In this document: one piece after another, positions 1 to 8,106 of the stretch
Numbering within the stretch: the first letter of the stretch is position 1
How the letters are laid out: each line of letters starts with the position of its first letter
NCBI GenBank assembly: GCA_903933995.1
Contig: CAIZMD010000519.1
Span: forward strand, 1-30,225
Direction of reading: 5' to 3'
DNA from: an uncultured Bacteroidota bacterium
GTDB taxonomy: Bacteria > Bacteroidota > Bacteroidia > Chitinophagales > Chitinophagaceae
Length of the DNA: 30,225 nt
The notes under the pieces: model-generated
The model's input: the letters and a program-made list of their open reading frames with translations, nothing else
The model's database searches: none
Told to the model about the DNA's origin: nothing
Translations under genes and position numbers: made by a program

Positions 1-2913
1 CAATACCAGGATGAAGAGAATCAGCATCAAGGCAATCAACAAAGCTTTTCCAAGGAAGGCACCTGTTTCTGCTTGTTGCTCTCCTTCTCCCGTTTGCTTA
101 ATGCTTACGCCTTCTGCTTTTTGCTTAAAGTTCTCAATATGTGTAGCAATTTCTTGGTTTACAGCAGTTGGGGTATAACCATTCAATACGTTAGAACGCA
201 GTGAAATCAAACGTTTTTGGTTCTTGCGTTTTACCATTCCCAATGTGCTGGTTGGTTCAATATGTACCAACGAACTAATAGGAATATTTTTAATAGCACC
301 ACCGCTAGCAAAATCACGGAAACTGATCTTCATGTTCAACAACTCTACCAAGTTCTTACGTTGGAATTCGTTGTTGCGCAATTGAATCTTGTATTCGTCT
401 TTTCCTTCTTTGATTTTGCTTACTTCTTTACCAAATAAGGCAGTACGTAAAGCCATACCAATTTGACCAGAAGAAACACCTTCAATTAAAGCACGCTCTC
501 TGTTTACGGTTAAGGTCAATTCTGGTGTAGATAAATCCACATCCATTTTCAACTCTTCCACTCCAGGAACTTGAATGGAATCCAAGTAGTTTTTCAATCC
601 AACAGCAGTTTTAATCAGGTTGTCAAATTCTTCACTAGATACTTCAATATTAACCGGTGGCTCAGTGGGTGGACCATTTTGTTCTTGGTTCACACTAATT
701 TCTGCACCTGGAATTCCCTTCATCACTAAACGAACACTGTCTAATAAAGGTGCAGTAGCTGCGCCATGGCGTTTTTCAAACTCCACAAAATTCACTTGAA
801 TCCTACCTAACTCTGAACGCGTACTGCGGTCTCCGCTAGTTGGGTCACTGGCACCTACTGCCACGTTACTGATAATGCTTTCTACAATTGGATTGGTCTT
901 ACCGTTTTCTGTACCCAATACTTTATTCACTCTTCCTTCCAACACTTTGGTAATGGAATCGGTATACAGTACATCCGTACCTACCGGTAATTTCACATAA
1001 ACAAAGATCTGATTGGGGTCTCCTTTAGGGAAGAACTCTACTGGTACTTTGCGTGCAGCAAAGAAAAATACCGATAAGAAAAATAAACCAATGGTTGCCA
1101 ACAAAAGGTATACAGGTCTCCAACCATGTAAGGCCCAGCGCAACAAGGTTTCATAATGGTTCATGATCCAAGGGAGCGCATGGTTTTGGAAATAGTGAAT
1201 GGCATCGTCCAATACATATTTATTCAAAATCACCAAGAGCATAAAGAAGATCAACAGGTTACCCCAGAATGGTGCACCCAACAGATCTAACAATACACCC
1301 AAAATAATCGCAGCCCAGAAACCCTTCTTTTTAAAGATAGCAGACTTAGGTTCTTTTTCTTCACCCTCTGGATGGTTCATAAAGTCCACTGCAAACACAG
1401 GGTTCATGATAAATGCTACCACCAAGGATGCTGCCAAAGTAAAGATGAGCATAGTAGGGAGGTAGACCATGAACTTACCAATGATTCCCGGCCAGAACAG
1501 TAATGGAAAGAATGGTGCCAAAGTAGTTAGGGTACCAGCCAGTACTGGAATAAATACCTCACCGGCAGCCATTCTTGCAGAAATGGTTGCGGAGAGTTTT
1601 CCCTTACCATCTACAAATATTCGGTGCGTATTTTCAATGACCACAATGGCGTCATCCACAATAATCCCTAGCCCAAATAAGAGGGCAAAGAGTACAATAA
1701 AGTTCAGTGTTACGTGGCCTCCAACTATTACATCGGCCCCTGGCAGGAATACAAAAGCTACAAACATACTTAAGGGAACAGAGAGTGCCACAAAGAAGGC
1801 ATTCACCACACCCATAAAGAACATCAAGATCACCAACACCAAAATAAACCCAATCACAATACTATTTACCAAGTCTGTGAAAGAAGTACGCGTCTTGATA
1901 CTCATGTCTCCAGTAATCACCGCTTTCAAGTCTTTGGGAAAACTAGTGGCTTTAATTTCTTCAACAATCTTTTTTACGCCATCACTGGTTTCAATTAGGT
2001 TCTCTCCACTTCTTTTGATAATGTTTAGGGTAACCACATTCTTACCATCTAAACGCGCAAAGCTTTCTTTTTGCTTAACAGTATCTCTAATTACCGCAAT
2101 ATCCTTTAGGTAAATAGGTGCACCAGTTTGGTTGCGAATAATAATCTTTTCAATATCATAAGCCGTTTTCAGCTGACCCTTTAATTGTAGGTTTCTTTTC
2201 ATAGAACCTACTTCTAACAAACCACCAGAAATGTCTACGTTTTCACGTTGAATAGCATTGCTGATATCGTCAAAAGTTACACCAGCACTTTGCATACGGT
2301 AGTTGTCTACATTAATCTGGAACTCACGTTCTGGTGCACCTACAATGTCTACACGGTTAATCTGTGGAAGATCTTCCAATTTGTCTTTGAGGTCATCTGC
2401 GTATTTCTTCAATTTTTGTAAGTCATAATCACCGCTAATGTTTACATACATGATGGGCTGTTCGCTAAAACTTACTTCTAAGGCAGTTGGAGGAGAAGTT
2501 AGGTCCGTGGGAAGGTCTTGTTTGGCCTTGTCCATGGCGTCTTTTACTTTCTGCAATGCCACATCTGTTTTCACATTGGTGTCAAATTCTACCATGATGG
2601 CAGAAAAATCTTGCTGAGAATTACTGGTGAACTTTTTAATCTTAGCACCGGTAATACCCTTGATCTGTTTTTCAATGGGTCTGGTTACCAAGTTCTCAAT
2701 GTCCTTGGGTGAGTTACCTACATAAATGGTTTGTACATAAATGGTAGGAATGACAATATCCGGAAATTGCTCCTTGGGTAAGGTAACAAATTGGTAGATA
2801 CCTGCTAAGCTCACAAAGAGCATCATCAGGTAAATGGAGGTTTTATTTTTAATACTCCAGGTGGTAGGTCCAAATTCTTTGAACTTACCTTGGATAGTTT
2901 CTAGTGCGCTCAT
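1..2913 (-). CDS. RND efflux pump, inner-membrane permease (3' end beyond window)
   Basis: Inner-membrane proton/drug antiporter of the AcrB/HAE-1-like RND superfamily. It would take substrates from the periplasm or membrane and pass them through the adaptor and TolC-like channel encoded just upstream. The start is the ATG read from 2913 (MSALETIQ...), and 971 codons run open to the window edge. TM1 lies near residues 24-42. The TM4 motif GIIVDDAIVVIEN carries the paired aspartates D420 and D421, matching the proton-relay pair D407/D408 of AcrB. The second periplasmic half follows, and the sequence stops in a hydrophobic stretch that should be TM8, so TM9-12 are off-window. Two extra hydrophobic stretches lie at about residues 520-570, between TM6 and TM7. 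It starts 41 nt after the adaptor stop, as last visible gene of the operon. Family is clear; the substrate cannot be read. Confidence 0.95.
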   Translation of the reverse strand, partial: MSALETIQGKFKEFGPTTWSIKNKTSIYLMMLFVSLAGIYQFVTLPKEQFPDIVIPTIYVQTIYVGNSPKDIENLVTRPIEKQIKGITGAKIKKFTSNSQQDFSAIMVEFDTNVKTDVALQKVKDAMDKAKQDLPTDLTSPPTALEVSFSEQPIMYVNISGDYDLQKLKKYADDLKDKLEDLPQINRVDIVGAPEREFQINVDNYRMQSAGVTFDDISNAIQRENVDISGGLLEVGSMKRNLQLKGQLKTAYDIEKIIIRNQTGAPIYLKDIAVIRDTVKQKESFARLDGKNVVTLNIIKRSGENLIETSDGVKKIVEEIKATSFPKDLKAVITGDMSIKTRTSFTDLVNSIVIGFILVLVILMFFMGVVNAFFVALSVPLSMFVAFVFLPGADVIVGGHVTLNFIVLFALLFGLGIIVDDAIVVIENTHRIFVDGKGKLSATISARMAAGEVFIPVLAGTLTTLAPFFPLLFWPGIIGKFMVYLPTMLIFTLAASLVVAFIMNPVFAVDFMNHPEGEEKEPKSAIFKKKGFWAAIILGVLLDLLGAPFWGNLLIFFMLLVILNKYVLDDAIHYFQNHALPWIMNHYETLLRWALHGWRPVYLLLATIGLFFLSVFFFAARKVPVEFFPKGDPNQIFVYVKLPVGTDVLYTDSITKVLEGRVNKVLGTENGKTNPIVESIISNVAVGASDPTSGDRSTRSELGRIQVNFVEFEKRHGAATAPLLDSVRLVMKGIPGAEISVNQEQNGPPTEPPVNIEVSSEEFDNLIKTAVGLKNYLDSIQVPGVEELKMDVDLSTPELTLTVNRERALIEGVSSGQIGMALRTALFGKEVSKIKEGKDEYKIQLRNNEFQRKNLVELLNMKISFRDFASGGAIKNIPISSLVHIEPTSTLGMVKRKNQKRLISLRSNVLNGYTPTAVNQEIATHIENFKQKAEGVSIKQTGEGEQQAETGAFLGKALLIALMLILFILVL

Positions 2914-2954
2914 ACGAGTGGTTTAATGGTTTTTCGCAAATAGGATTGCGCGTA

Positions 2955-4145
2955 TTATTTTGCGTCAGTGGTAATCAATTGTCCGTCATACAAGCTTTGA
3001 TGACCTTCTACAATCAACACATCGCCTGCTTTTAAACCAGATTTCACTTCTAGTTTGTTACCGTATAATTCACCAGCTACAACTATTCTTTTGCGAGCAA
3101 TTAATTTTCCATTTTCAGTTGCTGCTACCATTACAAATCTGCCTTTCTCGTCATTTTGCAAAGTATTGATAGGAATGGTTACTGCATTATCTGCTTGATA
3201 ATCTTGCACACGAACCAATGCAATTTGGTTAGGACGGAAATTCTTGTCATAAGGAATTTTAGCTTCTACATAAAAGCTTCTACTATTAGGATCAATGATT
3301 TTTCCAGCAACACCAATTTTTGCTTCCAGGGTACGATTGATATCTGGTAAACTAATTTGAATAGTTGTTCCTACACCAACACGGTTAGCATAGTTTTCTG
3401 GAATCTGTGTAGTCACTTTCAAGTCAGCAGTGTTTACCACTTTAATTTGACCAGGACCAGCAAACAATTCACCTACACGAACATTTACGTCATCAGCTAC
3501 GCCGTTTACATCGCTATAAACAGATGTAAATTTCATTTGCTCTTGGGTAACTTTAATTTGTTCTTCTGAACTCTTCAATTGGTTCTCTAAGTTTTCTACA
3601 TTGTTCTTAGCAGTAATCAATTGAATCTCTGTTCCAATATTTTGTGCCCAAAGATTTTGTTGTTTTTGGTATAAGTTTTTAGCAAATGCCAATTGGGTTT
3701 TGATAGATTGTAAACCTTGTTGTGCAGCTACCAAACTTTGTTTAACCAAGGCATCGTCTAATTTTAAAATCAATTGACCCTTGCTAACATTGTCACCCTT
3801 TTTAATATAGAGTTCGCGCACCTGACCGCCGCCACCACGGGGAGTGATAAAAGAAATATTTACTGCGTCTACTTTTCCTTGAAGGTCAATATAGTGTGTG
3901 AATTCTTCTGTAACAATGGGAGCAGTTACTACCAATTTGCTTTTTTCAACCTTAGAAGAAGGATCCATTTTCAAAACTTCTGCTTCTAGCTTGGCAATAT
4001 TGTTGCCAATTTCTGTTTGTTGTTTTTTCAGGTCTTCTAGTTGTTTTTTCTTGGCGGTTAATTCAGCTGAATCATTGGATTTGCTTCCGCAAGCAGCCAG
4101 AACTAGAAAAGCTGCAAGGATTAGGATATTTGGTTTTTGTTGCAT
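2955..4145 (-). CDS. RND efflux periplasmic adaptor (membrane fusion protein), lipoprotein
   Basis: Periplasmic adaptor of the HlyD/AcrA type, bridging the RND pump and the outer-membrane channel. The N-terminus is a lipoprotein signal with lipobox LAAC and the lipidated Cys at residue 19, followed by Gly. A predicted coiled coil at about residues 28-62 (LTAKKKQLEDLKKQQ) follows. Next come a biotinyl-lipoyl-like half ending near GDNVSKGQLILKLDD, an alpha-helical hairpin at about 130-205, the second lipoyl half, and beta-barrel and membrane-proximal domains to residue 396. The length is normal for the family. It sits 30 nt after the TolC-like gene and 41 nt before the pump, so the three are almost certainly one transcript. 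The extra N-terminal coiled coil before the lipoyl domain is common in Bacteroidota adaptors (family knowledge). Confidence 0.94.
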   Translation of the reverse strand: MQQKPNILILAAFLVLAACGSKSNDSAELTAKKKQLEDLKKQQTEIGNNIAKLEAEVLKMDPSSKVEKSKLVVTAPIVTEEFTHYIDLQGKVDAVNISFITPRGGGGQVRELYIKKGDNVSKGQLILKLDDALVKQSLVAAQQGLQSIKTQLAFAKNLYQKQQNLWAQNIGTEIQLITAKNNVENLENQLKSSEEQIKVTQEQMKFTSVYSDVNGVADDVNVRVGELFAGPGQIKVVNTADLKVTTQIPENYANRVGVGTTIQISLPDINRTLEAKIGVAGKIIDPNSRSFYVEAKIPYDKNFRPNQIALVRVQDYQADNAVTIPINTLQNDEKGRFVMVAATENGKLIARKRIVVAGELYGNKLEVKSGLKAGDVLIVEGHQSLYDGQLITTDAK

Positions 4146-4175
4146 GTTGTAATCTTTATATTGTTAGTTAGTGGC

Positions 4176-5519
4176 TTATAGTTTTCCTACTGCTTTGTAA
4201 AAGTCAACCTTAGCTACAATGGCTCCGTAAAGCGCATTGATGTAGTTGGCTTGAGCAGTTCGTAGATCAGTTTGTGCTGCAGTGATTTCTGTGTTGGAAC
4301 CTGTACCCAATTCAAACTTCTTGGTGGTTTGTTTGAACACATTCTCTGCTAATTCCATATTTTTTTTCTGGTATTCCAAAGTAGTGATAGCTGCGCTAAA
4401 ATTCATCCTAGCTGTTTCTACCTCATTGTCAATGCTATTGCGAAGGTTCTCAATTTGATTCTCAGTTTGTTTGAGTTCAATACGAGACTTCTTCAATTTT
4501 GCATCCTTAGAAAATCCGTCAAAAATGGGAATTGATACATTTAGTCCAATAAAAGCAGTTGTAAACCAATCACCTTTTCCAAAGAAATTGAATTGATTTC
4601 TTTGTGCGTTCTTGGTATAGGCACCAGTTAATGCTATTGTTGGCAAATAACTCAATTGGTATCTTCTAATATTAAACTCATTCAATTTTTTAGCAAGATT
4701 CAAGTACTGATAATCTTTTCTGGAATCATAGGTAAAAGCACTATCCTGATCAATACCTTGTTTAATCTTGTCTTCCGTTAATTGGTCAGTTAACACCAGT
4801 GTGTCTTTAACTGGCATACCAATCAATGTTTTCAAACCTAAATAACCAACACTAATACTATTCAGGGCTTTTAGTTTTTCAGTTTCAATATTGGATACCT
4901 GAACAGAAATTTTATCAATGTCTAATTTTTCAGCAAAACCATTTTGATACAAAACTTTGGTGTCATGTAATAATTTGTTTAACCTATCTAGGTTGGCATC
5001 ATAAATACCAATCTGTGTTTTACTTGCTACTAATTGGTAATAGATTTTATAGATATTGGCCTTAATGGCTTCTTCTGTAACTTCTACATTTTTGTTTTGG
5101 AATTCAATGCTAGTAGAGCGGGCTTTTAAGCCTATGAAAACTTGACCATCAAACAATAGTTGTTGCAGGTTTACTCCAGCATTGGCATTATACTTGGTAC
5201 CAAACTGAACAGGAATATATGTTCCTGCAGGCTGACCAAAAATTTCACCAGGTAGCAAGGATGTTGGAATGGTTAAATAATCGTTTCCACTGATATTACC
5301 TGTTACAGTGGGTAATGCAGCGGCAGTAATGTCTCGGTTAGTTTGGTTTTGTACCTGTACATTCAACAGCGCATTTCTTACCTGCACATTGTTCTTGTGT
5401 GCATAGTCTACACATTCTTTGATAGAGAATGCATGAGAGCTGCTGTTTTGAGCAAAGGTTTGGATACTTGCTATCAGAAGAAAGCAAAACCAAAGCATGC
5501 TTTTAATTGGCTTGTTCAT
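4176..5519 (-). CDS. TolC-like outer-membrane efflux channel
   Basis: Outer-membrane factor of the OEP/TolC family, forming the exit duct of the efflux system. I chose the ATG at 5519 because it gives a clean signal peptide (MNKPIKSMLWFCF...TFAQ, cleavage near residue 24). An in-frame ATG at 5573 would add 18 residues ahead of the signal peptide and overlap the regulator more deeply. The mature protein begins FSIKECVDYAHKNN, the usual first helix of the family, and contains two long helical repeats with coiled-coil segments such as KQTENQIENLRNSIDNEVE near the C-terminus. It has 447 residues, normal for the family. Its start lies inside the last codons of the regulator gene (17-nt overlap), suggesting translational coupling. 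Confidence is high for family, moderate for the exact start. Confidence 0.92.
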   Translation of the reverse strand: MNKPIKSMLWFCFLLIASIQTFAQNSSSHAFSIKECVDYAHKNNVQVRNALLNVQVQNQTNRDITAAALPTVTGNISGNDYLTIPTSLLPGEIFGQPAGTYIPVQFGTKYNANAGVNLQQLLFDGQVFIGLKARSTSIEFQNKNVEVTEEAIKANIYKIYYQLVASKTQIGIYDANLDRLNKLLHDTKVLYQNGFAEKLDIDKISVQVSNIETEKLKALNSISVGYLGLKTLIGMPVKDTLVLTDQLTEDKIKQGIDQDSAFTYDSRKDYQYLNLAKKLNEFNIRRYQLSYLPTIALTGAYTKNAQRNQFNFFGKGDWFTTAFIGLNVSIPIFDGFSKDAKLKKSRIELKQTENQIENLRNSIDNEVETARMNFSAAITTLEYQKKNMELAENVFKQTTKKFELGTGSNTEITAAQTDLRTAQANYINALYGAIVAKVDFYKAVGKL

Positions 5520-6138
5520 GTGTAATTGGATTTTGTCTTTGTATTTTGTATTGTTGAATTTTTTTGATGCCATCTAATGATGCAATGCCGTAGAGGAAGT
5601 TTTCAAGTACTTCTTGGCTTACTTTAGGAATGCTGTATTTTGAAGTTGGAAACACTTCTCCGTTCATGACCACAAAAATGGATTCAATATGAAATTTGGC
5701 TAAAATGTCTACCTGTATTTCTGGTCTATACAATCCTTCTCTAATACCACATTCCAAATTATCCTTGATGATCTTATAGAAAAACTCCTGTTTGTGTTCA
5801 TTGAGTTTTTGAAAAGACTTAGGATGATATTTTTGAATATCATGTACAATGGAAGTGTTCAATTGCTTGAGCATGTCTTGCATGTCATCAATAGCCATGA
5901 AAATTTCATGAACGGCGTTTTCCTTATTCTGCTTGTGCAATTCACATTGTCTGTGGTTGCGCTGAATCTCAATTTCCAATACCCCGTCAACCAAGGCATC
6001 CTTGTCGGCAAAATATTGGTAAATGGTCTTCTTACTCATCCCCAGATGGTAGGCAATATCATCCATGCTCACACTTCTGATGCCATATCGCATAAAAAGT
6101 TCATGGGTTTTGCTGATTATTCGCTGAGCTGTTTCCAT
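5503..6138 (-). CDS. TetR/AcrR-family transcriptional regulator of the efflux operon
   Basis: DNA-binding regulator of 211 residues. The N-terminal helix-turn-helix is clear at about residues 24-47 (SVSMDDIAYHLGMSKKTIYQYF), with the Tyr-Gln-Tyr-Phe end of the recognition helix typical of TetR proteins. The remaining ~160 residues are the helical ligand-binding and dimerisation part, poorly conserved as usual. As first gene of the efflux operon it most likely represses its own transcript and releases it on binding a pump substrate (inference). Its start codon lies within one of three copies of GTTTCCATA around the promoter, which fits autoregulation. Codons for its last six residues overlap the start of the TolC-like gene. 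Confidence 0.93.
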   Translation of the reverse strand: METAQRIISKTHELFMRYGIRSVSMDDIAYHLGMSKKTIYQYFADKDALVDGVLEIEIQRNHRQCELHKQNKENAVHEIFMAIDDMQDMLKQLNTSIVHDIQKYHPKSFQKLNEHKQEFFYKIIKDNLECGIREGLYRPEIQVDILAKFHIESIFVVMNGEVFPTSKYSIPKVSQEVLENFLYGIASLDGIKKIQQYKIQRQNPITHEQAN

Positions 6139-6196
6139 AATCTAAAAATAGTCACGCAAAACTATGGAAACTATATTAGTAGTCAAAGTTTCCATA
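6131..6196. promoter_or_regulatory. Candidate operator: three GTTTCCATA copies, two as a perfect inverted repeat
   Basis: TATGGAAACT (6163-6172) and AGTTTCCATA (6187-6196) form a perfect 10-bp inverted repeat with a 14-nt spacer. A third copy, GTTTCCATA at 6131-6139, includes the regulator's start codon. The left arm overlaps the -7 box and the right arm touches the -33 box, so a bound dimer would block polymerase. The likely binder is the TetR-type product encoded immediately downstream (inference from position). Confidence 0.6.
6157..6187 (-). promoter_or_regulatory. Candidate promoter of the efflux operon
   Basis: Read on the minus strand, TTTG (6187-6184) is followed after exactly 19 nt by TAGTTTTG (6164-6157). 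This matches the Bacteroidota vegetative promoter pattern TTTG-N19-TAnnTTTG at every fixed position. The -7 box ends 18 nt before the regulator's ATG, so the transcript would have a very short leader. Both boxes overlap the inverted repeat described separately. Confidence 0.65.
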
Positions 6197-6288
6197 TAAA
6201 AAAATTGTAAATTTTTGTTAACCGGTTAAAAAAAGGGATAAACCATCAAAATCTCCTTTCTTTGTTCTCAGAAATCAAAATCCTACCC

Positions 6289-6942
6289 ATGCCGCAACTG
6301 CCACGGCCCAGTTTTAGTGCTTATTTAAAAAAGCTGCTCCAATTCTTTTTACAAGGATTGATTGTCTTGGCACCAATTGGCATTACCATTTGGGTGGTTT
6401 TGGGTCTATTTAATTATGTAGATGGCTTTTTGCCCAACCTGATCAATAACCTTGCCCCCGAATTATTGGAGAAAGACGCTGCCGGAAACCTGACCCGTTT
6501 ACCTGGATTGGGATTTATTGTGGTGGTATCCCTTGTTTTGTTAGTTGGTTGGTTATCAAGCCTTTTTGTGGTTGGAAGACTGGTAGCTGTTTTTGATACG
6601 GTTTTGGAAAGAACCCCTGGCATCAAGTTTATTTATTCCTCAGTCAAGGACTTTTTGGAAGCTTTTGCTGGGAATAAGAAAAAATTTGACCACCCAGTGT
6701 TGGTGAATGTAGACGGTCCCAATGTTTGGCGTATTGGATTTATTACCCAACATACCAGCAAGGATCTTGGTTTAGATGAGCACGTAACGGTATATGTACC
6801 ACATTCTTATGCCATTTCAGGTATCACTTACCTGGTTCCGAAAGAAAAAATTAAAGAACTCCCCCCCCATATACATCCTGCCGAAGCCATGAAATACGTG
6901 GTCTCAGGTGGGGTAAGTGCATCACATGAACAGGCATCCTAA
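6289..6942 (+). CDS. DUF502 family membrane protein
   Basis: Small membrane protein of the DUF502 family, function unknown. I start at the ATG at 6289 (MPQLPRPSFSAYLKKLL), giving 217 residues; the frame is open upstream to a TTG at 6262, less likely. Two hydrophobic segments are visible, at about residues 19-40 (GLIVLAPIGITIWVVLGL) and about 74-99 (GFIVVVSLVLLVGWLSSLFVVG). A soluble C-terminal part contains the family-like stretch RTPGIKFIYSSVKDFLEAF. A run of eight C residues (6861-6868) codes the Leu-Pro-Pro near the C-terminus. It lies between the divergent efflux promoter and serC, 72 nt before the serC start. No promoter could be placed with confidence. Confidence 0.85.
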   Translation: MPQLPRPSFSAYLKKLLQFFLQGLIVLAPIGITIWVVLGLFNYVDGFLPNLINNLAPELLEKDAAGNLTRLPGLGFIVVVSLVLLVGWLSSLFVVGRLVAVFDTVLERTPGIKFIYSSVKDFLEAFAGNKKKFDHPVLVNVDGPNVWRIGFITQHTSKDLGLDEHVTVYVPHSYAISGITYLVPKEKIKELPPHIHPAEAMKYVVSGGVSASHEQAS

Positions 6943-7014
6943 AGGATTCCCATTCACAAATCGGCCCTAAGTTTTCCTGTAAAATCGGTTAACTTGCGGT
7001 TTCAAGCAATCGAA

Positions 7015-8085
7015 ATGAGCGTTCATAACTTCAATTCGGGGCCATCTATACTGCCCCAACCGGTTCTAGAACAGGCTGCTAAAGCCATCCATGATTTTAA
7101 TGGAACGGGTTTGTCCATTCTTGAAATAGGACATCGCACCAGCCATTTTCAATCTGTATTAGATTCGGCTATTGGTTCTGTAAAAAGACTCATGCAATTG
7201 GATGACCAGTATGAAGTGCTTTTTTTGCATGGTGGTGCTACCACCCAGTTTATGCAGGTTCCTATGAACCTTTTGGACCAGGGTGAAACGGCTGCTTATT
7301 GCGATAATGGCATCTGGGGTAACAAAGCTTACAAAGAAGCTGCACTCTTTGGCAACGCTGTTTTGGCCTCTAGCTCCGCCGATAGGTCTCATACTTATAT
7401 ACCCAAGGATTTGAACATTCCTGCCAATACCAAATACTTACATATTACTACCAATAATACGGTTGAGGGTACTCAATGGCATAACTATCCCAATGTGGAG
7501 ATTCCATTAATTGGCGATATGAGTAGCGATATTTTTAGTAGGGAAGTTGACTTTAAAAAATTCTCATTAATCTATGCGGGTGCCCAAAAAAATATGGGTG
7601 CTGCTGGCGTAAATATGTTGGTGATTAAAAAGGATATTTTGGGCAAGATTCAGCGCAAGATTCCCACCATCATGAGTTACCAAAAGCATATTGAAGCAGG
7701 GTCACTTATGAATACTCCACCTGTTTTTGCTGTCTATGTAAGTATGCTTACGTTGCAGTGGATTGAACAGGAAGGAGGGCTAGCAGAAATGGGAAAAAGA
7801 AGCCAAGAACGTGCAGACTTATTATATAATACTATTGACAGTCTTCCACTCTTTCAAGCCAAAGTAGCCAAAGAAGACAGGAGTCAAATGAACACCGTTT
7901 TCTTTATAGAAGACGAGTCATTGCAAAACCTTTTCTTGGATCAGTGTAAACAAGCGGGTTTTGTTGGTGTGAAAGGATATAGGACTGTAGGTGGTATTAG
8001 GGTTAGCATGTACAATGCACTTCCAATGAGTAGTGTAAAAGCCATGACAGACCTGATGCAGGATTTTGCAAAACAACACGGATAA
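7015..8085 (+). CDS. serC: Phosphoserine aminotransferase (3-phosphoserine/phosphohydroxythreonine transaminase)
   Basis: PLP-dependent class V aminotransferase converting 3-phosphohydroxypyruvate and glutamate to 3-phosphoserine and 2-oxoglutarate, the second step of serine synthesis. The same family serves the pyridoxal phosphate pathway in some bacteria. The ATG at 7015 gives the classical N-terminus VHNFNSGPSILP; a TTG seven codons upstream is in frame but unneeded. The protein has 356 residues, normal for SerC. K192 in YAGAQKNMG is the Schiff-base lysine, and HGGATTQFM near residue 72 is the usual cofactor-binding segment. The DUF1015 gene follows after 21 nt. No serA is present here, so the first step is either encoded elsewhere or done differently. 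Confidence 0.96.
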   Translation: MSVHNFNSGPSILPQPVLEQAAKAIHDFNGTGLSILEIGHRTSHFQSVLDSAIGSVKRLMQLDDQYEVLFLHGGATTQFMQVPMNLLDQGETAAYCDNGIWGNKAYKEAALFGNAVLASSSADRSHTYIPKDLNIPANTKYLHITTNNTVEGTQWHNYPNVEIPLIGDMSSDIFSREVDFKKFSLIYAGAQKNMGAAGVNMLVIKKDILGKIQRKIPTIMSYQKHIEAGSLMNTPPVFAVYVSMLTLQWIEQEGGLAEMGKRSQERADLLYNTIDSLPLFQAKVAKEDRSQMNTVFFIEDESLQNLFLDQCKQAGFVGVKGYRTVGGIRVSMYNALPMSSVKAMTDLMQDFAKQHG

Positions 8086-8106
8086 AATAATCACTAAAAA
8101 TAGAAG

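Noticed and set aside
1469..2113. Long plus-strand open frame inside the RND pump gene
   Set aside because: It lies antisense to a clearly coding RND sequence with conserved motifs, and its own product is Thr/Ser/Lys-rich with no recognisable domain.
6208..6215. TAAATTTT as a -7 box for the DUF502 gene
   Set aside because: The final G is displaced and no TTG/TTTG is found at about 19 nt upstream, so it was not annotated.
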